Made by a program: the position numbers and the translations under genes. A stretch of 64,000 nucleotides of DNA from Panorpa germanica (taxonomy: Eukaryota; Arthropoda; Insecta; Mecoptera; Panorpidae), in the NCBI GenBank assembly GCA_963678705.1, contig OY783209.1, positions 13,764,001 to 13,828,000 on the forward strand. The letters are read 5' to 3'. The notes under the pieces are model-generated. The model searched no databases. It worked only from the letters and a program-made list of their open reading frames with translations, and had not been told where the DNA came from. Shown piece by piece: positions 12,001 to 23,700 of the stretch (within the stretch, counting starts at the first letter, position 1; every line of letters starts with the position of its first letter).

Positions 12001-14320
12001 AAAGAAGGGCGGTACACGCTTGGCCCATTATTTTGTGAAGGAGATGGTACGTCAATTCATTGGATTATACATCCAATACATACCAATTCAGTACTATTGT
12101 TTAGAGTATTAAATTATTTATTGTATTTCTTTTTCAGATTTGTTTAACAATGTAATTACAATACGAATTTCTGATGCCGCCATTCAGTTGCCAACATTTG
12201 ATATGGGTCACAGCGGTGATATTTATTTTGAATTTAAAACTACTACTGAAAACGCAGTTTTATTTCATAGCACCGTAAGTTCTAAAACCCGATTGATAAA
12301 TTAAATAACCACAAATAAAATAATTATATCATTTGTATTTATAAAACTTTTTGCAGGGTCCAACGGATTATATAAAGTTGTCTATTATTGGTGGAAATAA
12401 ATTACAATTCTTGTATCAAGCTGGAAGCGGCCCACTTGGAGTTAGTGTTGAAACTTCTTATCATTTAAATGATAATAATTGGCATTCTGTTAGCGTTGAA
12501 AGAAATCGGTAAAGAAAATTAATTTTACAGTAAAATATTTTATAATTATATAAAGATTATTAATTTTGTAATATGTTATTTAGTAAAGAAGCACGCATAG
12601 TTGTTGATGGCGCTTTAAAAGCGGAAGTTAGAGAGCCTCCAGGTCCAGTGCGCGCGCTCCATCTAACTTCTGATTTATTCTTAGGCTCGACCACAGAGAC
12701 CCACGATGGTTATGTTGGTTGCATAAGAGCCTTGTTATTAAACGGAGTTCTTGTAGACATAAGGGGTTATGCCAGGCGAGGACTATACGGTATTACTGAA
12801 GGATGTGTTGGTCGATGTGAAAGCAACCCTTGTTTAAATAACGGAACGTGCCACGAACGATACGATGGGTATTGGTGTGATTGTCGTTGGACCGCATTTA
12901 AGGGACCAATTTGTGCCGATGGTAGGAATTGTGTATAAGCATATGATATAAAAGAAAATGTTCGTTTTCAAACTAAAATATCTTACATTTTACAGAAATT
13001 GGAGTTAATTTACGTGAAAATAGCATTATTAAATACGACTTCATGGGATCTTGGCGTTCAACAATTTCTGAAAAAATTCGTGTCGGGTTTACCACTACAA
13101 ATCCACAGGGATTTCTTTTAGGATTTTTTTCTAATATTACTGGAGAATATTTAACAATGATGGTTTCTAACTCAGGTAATAAGATTACACCCACTCATAG
13201 CGTTTACTTAAAAAATTATGTCAGCCTCATTTCAAATTTTTTCTGTTTTTTTGCAAAATGACTATCGAGTTTTATTTGAAAAATCATCCACCATGTATCA
13301 ACGAAAACATTTTGTATAATGAAAAATATTTAGTTATTCCTAAGGCATAGCAATAAATCTTATTTCAATATTTCAGGTCATTTTCGTGTGATATTCGATT
13401 TTGGTTTTGAACGCCAAGAAATTATTTTTCCCAACAAACATTTTGGACTTGGTCAATATCATGATGTTAGATTGTCAAGAAAAAATTCTGGTGCCACACT
13501 TGTTCTACAAATTGATAATTATGAACCCAAAGAATTTCATTTTAATATAAAAGCTTCTGCTGATGCACAGTTCAACAATATTCAATATATGTACATTGGC
13601 AGAAACGAATCTATGCAACGTGGCTTCGCTGGGTGTGTATCCCGCGTTGAATTTGACGATATTTATCCGTTGAAGTTACTTTTCCAACAGAATGGTCCAG
13701 CGAATGTTAGATCTCTTGGTGGTGAGTATTTATTCATGACGAATATTAAACATATAGAATTTTTTTTGCTTATAAATATTTCAATACTTAGCTCCTCTAA
13801 CCGAAGATTATTGTGGAGTTGAACCAATTACACATCCTCCTATTGAAATAGAAACAAGACCACCTCCTCGTTTAGACGAAGACAAAATAAGACGTGCATA
13901 CAATCAAGTGGATTCAGCCGTCTTAGGAGGTAAGCTATATTTTTAAAAGTGACACCTTCATTTACCATAATTATATTACTCAAACAGTATTTTATAAATT
14001 AAATACCCAATACTCAATAAAAATAAATTAAGATAATCATCATAATAATTAATTAAGATAAAAATTAAAATTAAGTATGTAAAACACGAAATCTATTTTT
14101 TATTTGGATTAATTATTGTTTTTATACAGGTGTTCTGGGTGTTATATTCCTGTTACTAGTTATCATGGCTGTTTTAATTGGACGATATTTAGCTCGACAC
14201 AAAGGCGAATATTTGACTCAAGAAGAGCGTGGTGCTGACCAAGCTCTAGATCCAGATACTGCTGTCGTCCATTCAACGACAGGACATCAAGTTACCAAAC
14301 GAAAAGAATGGTTTATATAA
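3052..14320 (+). CDS. Nrx-IV: Neurexin-IV (Caspr-family septate junction protein)
   Basis: Cell-surface scaffold of pleated septate junctions and of neuron-glia contacts. Coding exons: 3052-3115, 3598-3714, 6799-6995 or 8105-8301, 9325-9466, 9550-9753, 9821-9987, 10058-10234, 10310-10474, 10542-10758, 10834-11076, 11152-11277, 11353-11556, 11626-11790, 11909-12046, 12138-12274, 12357-12508, 12584-12921, 12996-13175, 13377-13721, 13792-13929, 14130-14320. All are GT-AG, phases agree, and the total is 3807 nt (about 1268 aa). Domains: signal peptide 1-21, discoidin about 26-173 (ending LYGCDY), two laminin-G, EGF (CNPNPCQHGGIC), fibrinogen-like 565-775, laminin-G, EGF (CESNPCLNNGTC), laminin-G, transmembrane segment about 1206-1228, and a short tail ending EWFI that fits a PDZ ligand. 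The juxtamembrane RYLARHKGEY segment fits a protein 4.1 (Coracle) site. Length and order match the fly protein as I remember it. Confidence 0.95.
4256..5128 (+). CDS. AASDHPPT: 4'-phosphopantetheinyl transferase (AASDHPPT-like)
   Basis: Transfers the phosphopantetheine arm of coenzyme A to a serine of carrier proteins such as cytosolic fatty acid synthase ACP. It is a single open exon of 290 residues, close to the usual length of the animal enzyme. Visible family blocks: RWAF near the N terminus, QPEEKTRI, GRLLMRK, NFNVSHQGDYVVLA-type block (FNVSHQGDY), the metal-site GIDVMK, EEWE, and WCLKESYVK. The C terminus keeps LNFDELM...SVPL. A second ATG at codon 8 could also serve as start. The gene lies entirely inside Nrx-IV intron 2 on the same strand, has no introns, and is followed by AATAAA at 5175-5180, so it probably has its own transcript. 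Confidence 0.93.
   Translation: MLSNLRKMSINNAHARWAFNVTSWHPTEKEISLAISCVQPEEKTRISKFVFQKDFKSSLIGRLLMRKFVNLATSVPYKEIIFSRDMHGKPYCSNNLPNFNFDFNVSHQGDYVVLAGEIGLSKIGIDVMKMEYTGGKNLNDFFRLMNRTFSLEEWETIKHSNNERKQIEMFCRHWCLKESYVKNVGVGITVDLQKITFNIIDKILSKDSLTYSTECTVNGIELSDWIFEESLLDDEHCVSVAMNLNGPIKKSDQLFHVLNFDELMENSVPLLKEDASLCKAFFDKEDKPGR
5175..5180 (+). promoter_or_regulatory. AASDHPPT: Polyadenylation signal of AASDHPPT
   Basis: aataaa 47 nt after the stop codon of the nested transferase gene. It would end that transcript inside Nrx-IV intron 2, so Nrx-IV transcription must read through it. Confidence 0.55.
6170..6315. repeat. Nested inverted repeat in Nrx-IV intron 2
   Basis: atactaccgtaaa (6200-6212) is exactly inverted as tttacggtagtat (6273-6285). 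Outside it, accgttttg near 6174 is inverted as accaaaacggt near 6286. The layered inverted ends flank about 60 nt. A small transposon remnant is the simplest reading, although an intronic RNA hairpin upstream of the alternative exons is possible. Confidence 0.55.
6799..6995 (+). other. Nrx-IV: Nrx-IV alternative exon A (discoidin half)
   Basis: This 197-nt exon starts in phase 1 after an AG and ends at a gtaat donor. It encodes GNAWTAASSDFDQQLIIDLG and then IATQGR...DYVTEF. It aligns without gaps over 66 residues to exon B at 8105-8301 (24 of 66 identical by hand count). Both join 3714 and 9325 in frame. Because 197 is not a multiple of three, using both or neither shifts the frame, so the two must be mutually exclusive. 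In Drosophila, Nrx-IV has an exon 3/exon 4 pair of this kind. Which fly exon this one equals is not decided here. Confidence 0.9.
7314..7319 (+). promoter_or_regulatory. Nrx-IV: Candidate STAR-protein (HOW) site between alternative exons
   Basis: actaat in the intron between alternative exons A and B matches the ACUAAY element bound by the STAR protein HOW (quaking family). HOW regulates the equivalent choice in Drosophila glia. Such hexamers are common in AT-rich DNA and also resemble branch points, so this is only a candidate. Confidence 0.25.
8105..8301 (+). other. Nrx-IV: Nrx-IV alternative exon B (discoidin half)
   Basis: A 197-nt exon of the same length and phase as exon A, encoding GESAWTPEDSTYYNFLTIDL and IATSGRPSTSEYVTEY. 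It differs from A mainly on the surface-loop parts of the discoidin fold. It carries one cysteine (RSCTDP) that A lacks. The donor is gtaac and the acceptor gcag. The 1109-nt intron between A and B is long enough for splicing, so exclusion must be regulated and is not steric. Confidence 0.9.
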
Positions 14321-17300
14321 ATCTTCGACTCATCATTTTTATAATTACATATATTTCAATCAGTTTTGTTGAGGTAGTACATTTGTATTAATTTTTTTCA
14401 TACTTAACATTTTCAAATTATTTTTAAGAAAATATAAAAACTTAATAATGTAACACGGTTGAATAGAAACATGAACATGACTGATCTATATTTTAATTTA
14501 ATTGCAAACGGGTCTTAGTTTTTCCGATTGTTATATAATATTTTAGACGTATGCAACTCAATGCAGCTTAAAACTAATTTTCTCAGAGAAAAAGATCTTT
14601 GTACGACAAACTTAATTATAGCAGAAACAAAATTCAATTTTTAAAATAGGTTATTTCATAATAAAAGCATTTATTTGTAATTGCTTTACACTTTTTTTTA
14701 ATTGAAAAAAATACTTAAGTTAGAATAGTTATATAAAGAATTAAAAATTATTAATATAAAGCTATGTAAATATAGAACATGGTTTTATTTTAAGAGAAAT
14801 TTCTATCTATTTCAAATTAATATATTTATACTTACAATTAGTTTTTTCAAGTGATTTAGTAAAGGTGTTCTTTTATCTTATAATACATCGCGACTTTTCA
14901 ATCGATTTTATCCAATAGATTGGAGCTCAGAGCTGCATCTTACACTTATATAAATGATTAGAATAGATTATAATACACAAGAACTTATTTGGAATAAGTC
15001 ATATATTATAAGACGTAAGAGGCCATTTTATATTAATAAATATATTTATTCATTTTAAATGAAAAATAATTAGATCTTGTTTACATACACTGTCTTCACA
15101 TTGCAATAACATAGATATCATACTTAGTACGGCTCAGTATTCAATACTTTGTTTCGTTCAAATTTATAGATTAATTTAATATATTTTTTATCTAATTTAA
15201 TTTATCATATGTTTTTTTATATTATTTGTGTTCGTAATTCGTAAATTCATTATTGTTGTATAAATAGAATACCTAATTATTAATTTTGTTTAATTTTATG
15301 TTTTACTTAAATACATTCCAATTTAATAAATACAACTTCTACTTTTAAAATTGTACAAATATTTTATTAATTTTTTTAATGACTATCGTTTTTTTATATG
15401 TTTATCTGTGCGTATTGAAGAATATGAAGGTCGTCAAGCTTTAAAGAAAGAGTTGTTATTTCAATTGTACTTTACGCACCTGTTATGTCTTCTAGGAAAT
15501 GCAATCGAAAGTTTTTTTTTTTCAATTTTCTATGGAAAGTGTATTAACACATTTTGTAGAGACTCTCGTTAATACTTTTCTACTAAACCTCAAATAAGAA
15601 GTAACGCTTCGAGAAATCACGATATAAAAGTTATGAAATTTTATCGTTCTTAGTATTATTTCTCAAAGAGATAATATGCATAAAGCTGTTCTCACGCTGA
15701 AACAGACTAACCATTCGACAGACCGTCGATTATCAGTAGCGTATATTAAAGTTACTTCGTAATAGTACACTTTATCATAGAGTAAGCCTTTGTGTTGAGT
15801 CATGTCGTGTCAGTGGTGTAGTATTAATAAACATTTAGAACTTTAGTCTCATGATAAACTGTGCTAATGCGAAACAACTCCAATACGTCCCACTGACAGT
15901 AGTCATCTATAGTCGGCGGTCGGAAGTAGTTTGTTCCTGTGTGAGAACAGTATAAGTGGCAGGCATATGCATATAAATCGGTGATATGTGCCTTTTAAGG
16001 TAGACAATAAAGTAGGTTTCCAGTTTTATAAACTTCACTAGAAAATATAGGTATTCTTGCTGATCCATATTAATTTTATTATAATTACTAATTCTTATAA
16101 AAGTCTGATGTTTTTGACACTGTCGTGATTTATTGTACATTTGTATAGTCTCCAATTAATATTCTTCGCTTCCAGCACCTGATGAATTGAAATACTTAAG
16201 TATTCATTAAGTCCAGTAATTCTTGTTATGGTTGATCGAGTGTCTCATCGAACTTAGTTTAAATCAGGTGTTGATCAATAGATCTTAAAGAATTTTTTAA
16301 AATTGTATATATATATACATAATAAAAAATACATACAGTAAAATAAAATAATTTATCATTGATATTGTGTATTACACTTTTTTATATGAAATATAGGTTT
16401 TTAAAGGAAAACAAATATTTTTTTTATAAATTAACGTTTTATTTTAGTTTTTCTTTTATTTTTAAAAAGTTGGGGTTTCCTAAATTTATTGTACATAAAG
16501 TATATAAAAAAATGTATATTCTAAAAATTAAATAACAAATATATAATTTATTTTATGTAAGGATTACGTTTTTCCTAAAGATTATATTTTAATAAGGGTT
16601 TCATTATTATTATTTCCTTGATTATGTTTATTCTTTTCTATTATTGTCTAAGTCTTCTTGATATATTTATTGATATAAAACAACTGATTATGTTTTGTGT
16701 GTTGATATGCTAATTTTATATAAACCGATTAAAGTCACAGTGGAATAAGTCACTTTAAAAAAAGTTAAACAGTTACCGCCTTCAGACCTTTCTTCTTTTT
16801 TAAACGCCTTCTAGACGTTTGTTATCATATATCAGGTTATACACAATGCTGTAGTTTATTTTTGTTCTAAATTTTGAGATTTTTGGGATAGGACATGGGT
16901 ATTTCAAGGTAGGGCATTATATCCTCTTACGCTAATTAATGCACTGCTTATACCACAATAACTTTAACCCATTTATATGTCTGTAATATTTACGTTATCT
17001 TCAGTGGGAATAAATTTTATTCATTCAGTATAAATTACTCTGAAAGAATATCAAAATTTATTTGTTTGCCACTAAATCTATAAAAACTCTATAAAAAGTT
17101 TGTATAGAATGCAATACGATTCAATTCTTGAAAGTAATTTCCTGTACTATAATTGCAATTTAATTTTGACTAAATAGTTACACCTGTTGTGTATAACGTT
17201 GTGTTGTAATGACTGTTCTAATTAGGTCTTATGACTGTTATAATAGTCATGGAGCATTATAAATAACTACTGTTTTAAGGTAAACATAAAAATGTGAATG

Positions 17301-17321
17301 GATGATAATTAAAAGCTAATG
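14321..17321. other. Nrx-IV 3' UTR and intergenic gap
   Basis: The 3' UTR of Nrx-IV starts here. A possible poly(A) signal aataaa lies at 14660-14665, and others follow near 15030 in very AT-rich DNA. The rest shows no exon that I can support. A segment near 15860-15900 (taatgcgaaacaactccaa) recurs near 63795, marking a dispersed repeat. Confidence 0.5.
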
Positions 17322-18575
17322 TTATAGAAACGAACAAATCATGAAAGCAAATCCGACAAAAATAATTGTGAAAACTAAATCCCTTCTGAATTTCTTGTCT
17401 CTTAAACAATGTCTCGATGAATATCCGTCACGGCGAGCCTTGCGGAGTTCCAACAGTGGAAGAATCAAGTGGAAAATGTCGGGAATCATGAATCCAAGAT
17501 CACGAACAACCTTTGTCATGAAATTAAATATCAGAAAATAGTTACATAGACTTTTTATATGCTATTTTTAATTATTCTACTACGCCTGGCGACAATGATT
17601 CTGAATGCACATTCTAATGTAGGCTCAGTGGTGAAAAAGATGTGTTAGTAGAGTTGCCTACCTGATGGGCGTAACCTTCTCCGCGTACAACATTTTGAAT
17701 GAATTGATCAGCTCCTCCAGCTAGGATATGTAATGAAGCTATTCCTACGATGGCCAATACTTTTCTAGACGTAATTTGATTTTCACAATTTGCTAAATGT
17801 AAAACTACAAATGTCGACATCAACTCTGTTATCTAAAAAAAATAATTAAAACGTCAAAATCGTTACCTTGTTTGTTAATAACTTAAAGTGCTTTATTGGA
17901 AAATTACTGTAAAGAATAATTGATGATTCCACTGTGAGTAAAACTCGTCGTTATAATAATTTAAGTATATCCACCAGGAGTAGTAGTGGGAAAACATGGA
18001 AGTACAGAATAAAATCATCATGGAAGATCTCAACTTATTTGTTATCATTAATTTAAATAAATGTTTGGAGCATTCGTAGAGTGCCAGTATTCCTCCGACA
18101 ATGATCACCCACATCTTGATGGCATTTGTCGTGGCGTTGAAATACACATGTTTGTAGGATGCAACCCCCGACTCGTAAGTACCTGGAGTTATTATAAACA
18201 TATGCAGTTCTAGTTTAGTATTATTAGTTTACATTATTTTTATTTATATTATCTAGTTTAGTTTCTATTATTATTATATATAGAAATATAATAATATAAT
18301 AATGAGCAGAAACAATAATTCTAGATAAAAGTATGTAGCACATACATGTAGTATTACGAACAAAAAATACCTTTAAACACCGTGTCCCAGCAAGAGCAGG
18401 AACAGAAATTTTTATCAACAAGACGCGCATAGTTTTGCCAAAAGTACCAGAGAACCCCAATGTGACAGGGTAGCACCAACACGGGAACCAGGACTCCCCC
18501 GATAGTAGGCAGCCATTTAAAGGGGGCCATTTGATAGGCAGAGTCCTGTAGTTTACGTTCGACACCAGGTGACAT
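17322..18575 (-). CDS. Multi-pass membrane protein, unknown family
   Basis: Four coding exons on the minus strand: 18575-18371, 18182-17908, 17832-17662, 17510-17322. They join in phase to 840 nt, or 279 residues plus stop. An in-frame stop lies two codons before the ATG, which fixes the start. The protein shows about five or six hydrophobic segments: LPTIGGVLVPVLVLPCHIGV, WVIIVGGILALY, MMILFCTSMFSHYYSWWIYL, VLAIVGIASLHIL, MIPDIFHLILPLL and FTIIFVGFAFMICSFL. Other marks are HYYSWW, a conserved-looking GGADQFIQ and a basic cytosolic loop (LRKARRDGYSSRHC). I do not recognise the family. A small multi-span membrane protein in ER or plasma membrane is the safe description. Confidence 0.8.
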
Positions 18576-19251
18576 GCTTCAATGACTAAATTTACCTTCA
18601 TTATCTACATCCTTATCAGTTCAGTACAATCTGTGAACGTCAAGAAGTATACAAATATTATTTCATTGAAATTAGATGATACACGAGTAACTCGTTCATG
18701 TTATCTTTGAGTATTTTAAAAAGATAAAAAAATGTTAAATGTAAGGTACAAGTGCAAATTGATTTTTTGATATAGAAGCTGATAGGTATGAATAATACTT
18801 TTGCATTTAATTAAAAAAATTTATAAATTGAACAAATTCGAAATATTAATTATTGAAAATGTGGTCGATTTTTTTAAAACTTCTCTTTTTATAACAAACA
18901 TATAATTTACACTCGTCACTTTACAAAGGGGATAAATGCTAGTTAGTAGAATATGATATAAATTATACTTGTAAAACATAATTACATGTATTTTATGTTT
19001 TTGTAACATAACAAATGTTACAAAGTTTTGTAACCTTTACTATTTTTTTAACAATAAATTTTCTTTTTGCCTTAGTATATTCGAAATGGTCTTTCAAGTT
19101 CTACGGTTTTAAAATCTGAAGAATTACTATTTAATGATTAAATGGTTATAAAAAATTTCTTTATAACCCGATTTTAGCAACTAGTAAATCTAGTTGAATA
19201 TTACATAAATTTAAGGTAAAACACAGATTTTACTATTTAGCGGATTTAACA

Positions 19252-19425
19252 TTATGAACTAGATCTGTATAGATCAGTAGCATCCAGCTCTAAGGCGTCG
19301 GGAAAATTGTTAATATTGTGACTGGATATAATTGAATTTGACGTGAAGGCATAATACTTGGCAATTGGAGCATTACAAAGATCACAAGTATCTTTATGCA
19401 GCTGCGTAGTACTGATTACATTTGC
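19252..19425 (-). CDS. Candidate terminal exon of unknown gene
   Basis: On the minus strand an acceptor (ttctatag) is followed by 57 open codons and TAA, in the only open frame (phase 0). The peptide contains TTQLHKDTCDLCNAPIAKYY and ends LELDATDLYRSSS. The local base composition is less AT-rich than the surroundings, as in a coding exon. It lies between the membrane-protein gene and the AGBL5 stop codon. It could be the last exon of a separate small gene, or an alternative 3' end of AGBL5 spliced from its phase-0 exon 9. No family is recognised. Confidence 0.42.
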   Translation of the reverse strand, partial: ANVISTTQLHKDTCDLCNAPIAKYYAFTSNSIISSHNINNFPDALELDATDLYRSSS

Positions 19426-20081
19426 CTATAGAACGAATAGTTAATGTAAAATATCAATGAACCCGTTTCAATGCACTAGAAAACCACTCTGCATTAATGA
19501 CATTTAATCATGTGGATTGATGATTCAATTTAAATATGATCGTACTCGTACTACTAACACAAATAAACTAGACAGGTGATTAAAACATTTACATACTATA
19601 TCAAATTTATTTTTGGAAAATTAAATATCATTTTATAAATATCACGTCATTCCTTTATAGATATATATTTTATAATATTTTTAAAACCGTGCATTTTATT
19701 AATTTGATATTTTTATTATTTAATATGTAAAAATCCATGCAACAACTTTTATCACTTTACCACTGCACAGCTGTTTTACTCTCTTTGCTATTTAGGACGT
19801 CGTTGGACGTCGCGACGCTCATATGTTAAACTTATAGAAACATCATCACATTTTAACTTAAGATAATACAGTGCTTTTGCCTAAATTTTGTTAAAGGTAT
19901 ACAAAATACGTACTTTTATATAATAATTACTATTCCATGGATGATAGTATATATTCGAAACATAATATTTTTAAAGAGAAAAAGAGTCAATTCTACTTTG
20001 TTGAGTATAAATTTTACAAAAGAAAAGAAGAATAATGAAAGTTGTACCTAAAACTATATATTTATTAATTTAAAAAATCAC

Positions 20082-20162
20082 TGTTTTAAGGTGCATAGAA
20101 AAAGCTGAGTGCCATGGGTCGTTGGGCCGAATGCTCGAAGTATAAGAACTGCAGTCAATAAT
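20082..20162 (-). CDS. Candidate internal exon preceding 19252-19425
   Basis: Minus-strand 81-nt segment between an acceptor (ataacag) and a gtgatt donor. It is phase 0 on both sides and open in that frame, with a peptide of about 27 residues including SIRPNDPWHSAFSMH. Its phase fits both the downstream candidate exon (19425) and the end of AGBL5 exon 9 (22145). Evidence is thin: it is short and rests on splice sites and an open frame only. Confidence 0.28.
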
Positions 20163-20786
20163 CTGTTATTTGTAAACGCCTTATTTAAACATTTTGACCT
20201 AAGAAAATAAGAATTTCAAAATTTATTAGTAATAAGAGAATATCTCATCAACTTGAAAAAAGAACGGTTTCGAGAAAAACATCTTCAAAGTTTTTATAGT
20301 GTTTTTTCATTCGTCTCGAAGAGGCTTGTAATATAAAATAAGTCATTGTATAATATAAATGAAACACAAATTTGATTAAAACAGCTGATAAAACATATGT
20401 ATTCAATACAATCGTAAAACTAATTTTACAAATTCAATAACATTCACTTGCTTTTAAAATAGTTAAATCCGCCCTTTAATCCGTAAGGTGGGATTTAATT
20501 TGCATGTGTTATATAATAGTTTAATCGTTCTATATATGAATACATACATATACATATTAATGTGCTCAAGAACTTCACCACATGCGATATTATGTTTGAA
20601 GATTATACTTATTAGTCATAGAGATCAATATATTATGCACATAAATACATGAAAAAATATATAAAACATAGTGCTTGAATATTACAAAATAAATTAAAAA
20701 AAATCTGTAAACAATACTTAGTACAAATAGTAAAACGCAACAAAACAAAGTACTAACTGAAGCTGATCTCTATACAATCTCCAGAT

Positions 20787-23700
20787 CTAGCACTTTTTCT
20801 TTTTTCGTTTTTCTATTTTGTTTTGGCGTTGTTCGCCTATTAAATTTCTTAAAGTCGACCTCACACGTTTATTTTTTAATATTTTACTGGAGTTTTTCAG
20901 TGGTAAGGAACCTTTGATTGGAGAAGCAGATGCGGTGTTAGAGGGCCCAGCACCTAAAGAGATTTCTGTTTCACTGTTTTCAGAGATCGAATTTCTTTCA
21001 ATAGGACTATTATAGAACAAACGCATGCGTTGATCCCAAACAACTACTGGAAGAGTAGCTTTACCTTTGCAAATATTAGTCTTGTGGTAATGACCATCCT
21101 TAGCCTTTTTGCCGATATAATCTATTACACCTACCGATGCTGCAACTTTCAACCGTTTCGTTGGCTGGCGCATATTGTGGAATGCAATATTTTTAGGCTT
21201 TGAGGGTGGCAATAGATCCACACTCTTTAGCTTCTGTAAATCAATTGTACGTTTTCCTGCAGCTATTCGTAGTAATGAAGAATCGGTCTCAACAATATTC
21301 ATTGGCAAATTTTCGGCATGAGCTCCTTTTAATCTTATTTTGGATTCTTTGCGACTTCCAGTAGCTTTGCTGCTTCGCCTTCCACGAATCTTAGAAATAT
21401 TGAATTTTCCGCTTAGGACTGGATTTTCCGAATCTCTAGTTTGAGTGGGATGCGAACAGCTTGCCTGTGATATTACATGTTTCATATGGTTGCTTCCATT
21501 ACCTGTCTGATTTAAAGAAATTCCAGTCATTTGCTTTTTACTTAATTTATTCTTTGTGGGTGGTATGGTCAATTTGGGTTGTCTTGAGGTAATTACTTTT
21601 TTATCTCGTCCAAATGAGTTTTCCTTACATATTTCTTTTTCAGAATTTTTCTTAGCAGTGATCTTGCTAACACTTGGTCGATAAACCCGACTAACCTGTG
21701 AAATTTTCTGATTTATTGATTTAATTTATTATATGTTTAAAATACAACTAGTCGTAACATAATATTTTATACAAATTTAACAATAAAACATTTTAAAACA
21801 ATTCACCAATTTAAAAACAGTTTTGGAATTGATATACACAACAATTTCTTCTTAATCTTCTTCTTATCATAGATTCATATTAATCTGATGATTTTAACGG
21901 ACATAAATCTCTAAATGTATTTTCACTTACATAACAATGAGCATAAATTATTGTCACAAATATTTTGACAGATATTTTTCAAAACAAGGGCATTTCATGT
22001 CAATTTCATTTCAACAGTTTTACATATCCTTAAATACTAGCTGACGCCGCAATATTTGATATTTTCGTAACTGCTTTCTTTATCATTGATTTTCGTATTT
22101 TTCATTAACTGTGTTATTGTTCTAGATCTCAGAGTGTCGCATACCTTGGCTCCAAGTCCAACCTCCCTGTACAGGCTTTCGCGGAGACCATTTATTGATC
22201 GAAAATCAGAGTTAACTATGCGAGAATTCGGATTGGCGTCAGTCAAATCTAAAATTGAAGGACCTATTGCTCGTCCAACCTGTAAATAACATACAAAAAT
22301 AGAGTTTATACAAAAAATAATGGTTCATTCAAAAAATTGAATTAATTACTTAAATTTTAATAAAATTCATAAAAATACCTCTTCAAATATTTTCGGTCCA
22401 TATTTAGGTGGAATGCCACCGCCTCTCATGTTTCGCTCTCCGTAACGAGCAGGAGGAAGAACGTTCACCAGACGGCCTGTATTATAATTGCATTCTAAGG
22501 TGTAGCTCCGGAGTAGACCAGTGGCTTTCCAAACAGCAACCCGACCACATCCCTCTCTGCTAGCGCCATCTCTTCGATCCCTTTCAGACAGATATATTTT
22601 AGCTTCACTGCCAGTTTTAAACGTATTCTCATCATATAATATTAGATTTTTACATAAAATAATTAAAATAACGTTACTCACTTAATATACATATTACGTT
22701 CTGAAAAATTACAAGCTTGGTAGTGGAAATGTAAACTATTCAAAGACATGATTTTGGGCAGTTCATGAACGACACAACAACCATCGGGATTACCAGCAAT
22801 GTGGTTTCCATACATAAAAATACCTCTTTTCGAAGCATGACCATGCATGTCTATATATAAAAACAAACCAGAGTCTTTTGGATCTAGAAATTCTGACTCT
22901 TTCTCCGTAGGGTCAGTGTCAAAGGTTTCATCAGAAGGAACTTTGTATTGTGAATTAATATGCGGTTCTGAAGATGAATTTGCGCTTGAACTCCGAGAGC
23001 TGCGTGTTCTGGGACTTTCTATAACTGTGTCTAATCCAACGACGGGATATATTCTACAATTTCTACAGATTTTTGTATTTATTACTGGGGTTGAGGTAGT
23101 AACCGATGAGATTCCTTGTTTCAAATTTTCCATTTCATACACGTTGCTACTACATTTCTCACACCACAAATGTTTCTTACTATTGTCCAAATTATCCGTT
23201 TCAATAGGACAGTTCTCTGTGTCAGTTTTACTCTCTGAACGTAATGCCATTAGCTCAATGCTAGGTTTCGAAGTGCATTGGTCTAAGGAAGCACACGCTG
23301 CATTGCGCTTGTTAGAATCGTCGTCTGGTAGTTCATCACCTAAAACTGGTGCACTCTTAGATTCTTCAGGGCGAGTGCTAGTGTATTCCCCATGATAATA
23401 TCTAAACAGAAAAGATAAATTTAAAAGCAAATTTACTAAAAATATGATTATAAATAAGTATCCAATACTTTATCAATGCCCTGGCAGCAAAAACACTTGG
23501 ATGATGACGCAAACTGGGTTTGTTATAAACCCTGTTCAGATTTGTGCCATGAGAATCCGTTCTGTAATGTCCCATAGCAACTCCATCGGGATTTATGATT
23601 GGTACAATTTTAAAAACATACATTCTTCTTAAGATAATCGCTATCGGATCGGACCGCTTTAAAATAAAATTTAAAAAACCATTCATTACAAAACTAGAAG

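Noticed and set aside
17341..17541. Plus-strand open frame of 66 codons
   Set aside because: It is antisense to the last exon of the membrane-protein gene.
22847..23395. 182-codon plus-strand open frame
   Set aside because: It is exactly antisense to AGBL5 exon 7, whose minus-strand reading has family motifs and valid splice phases.
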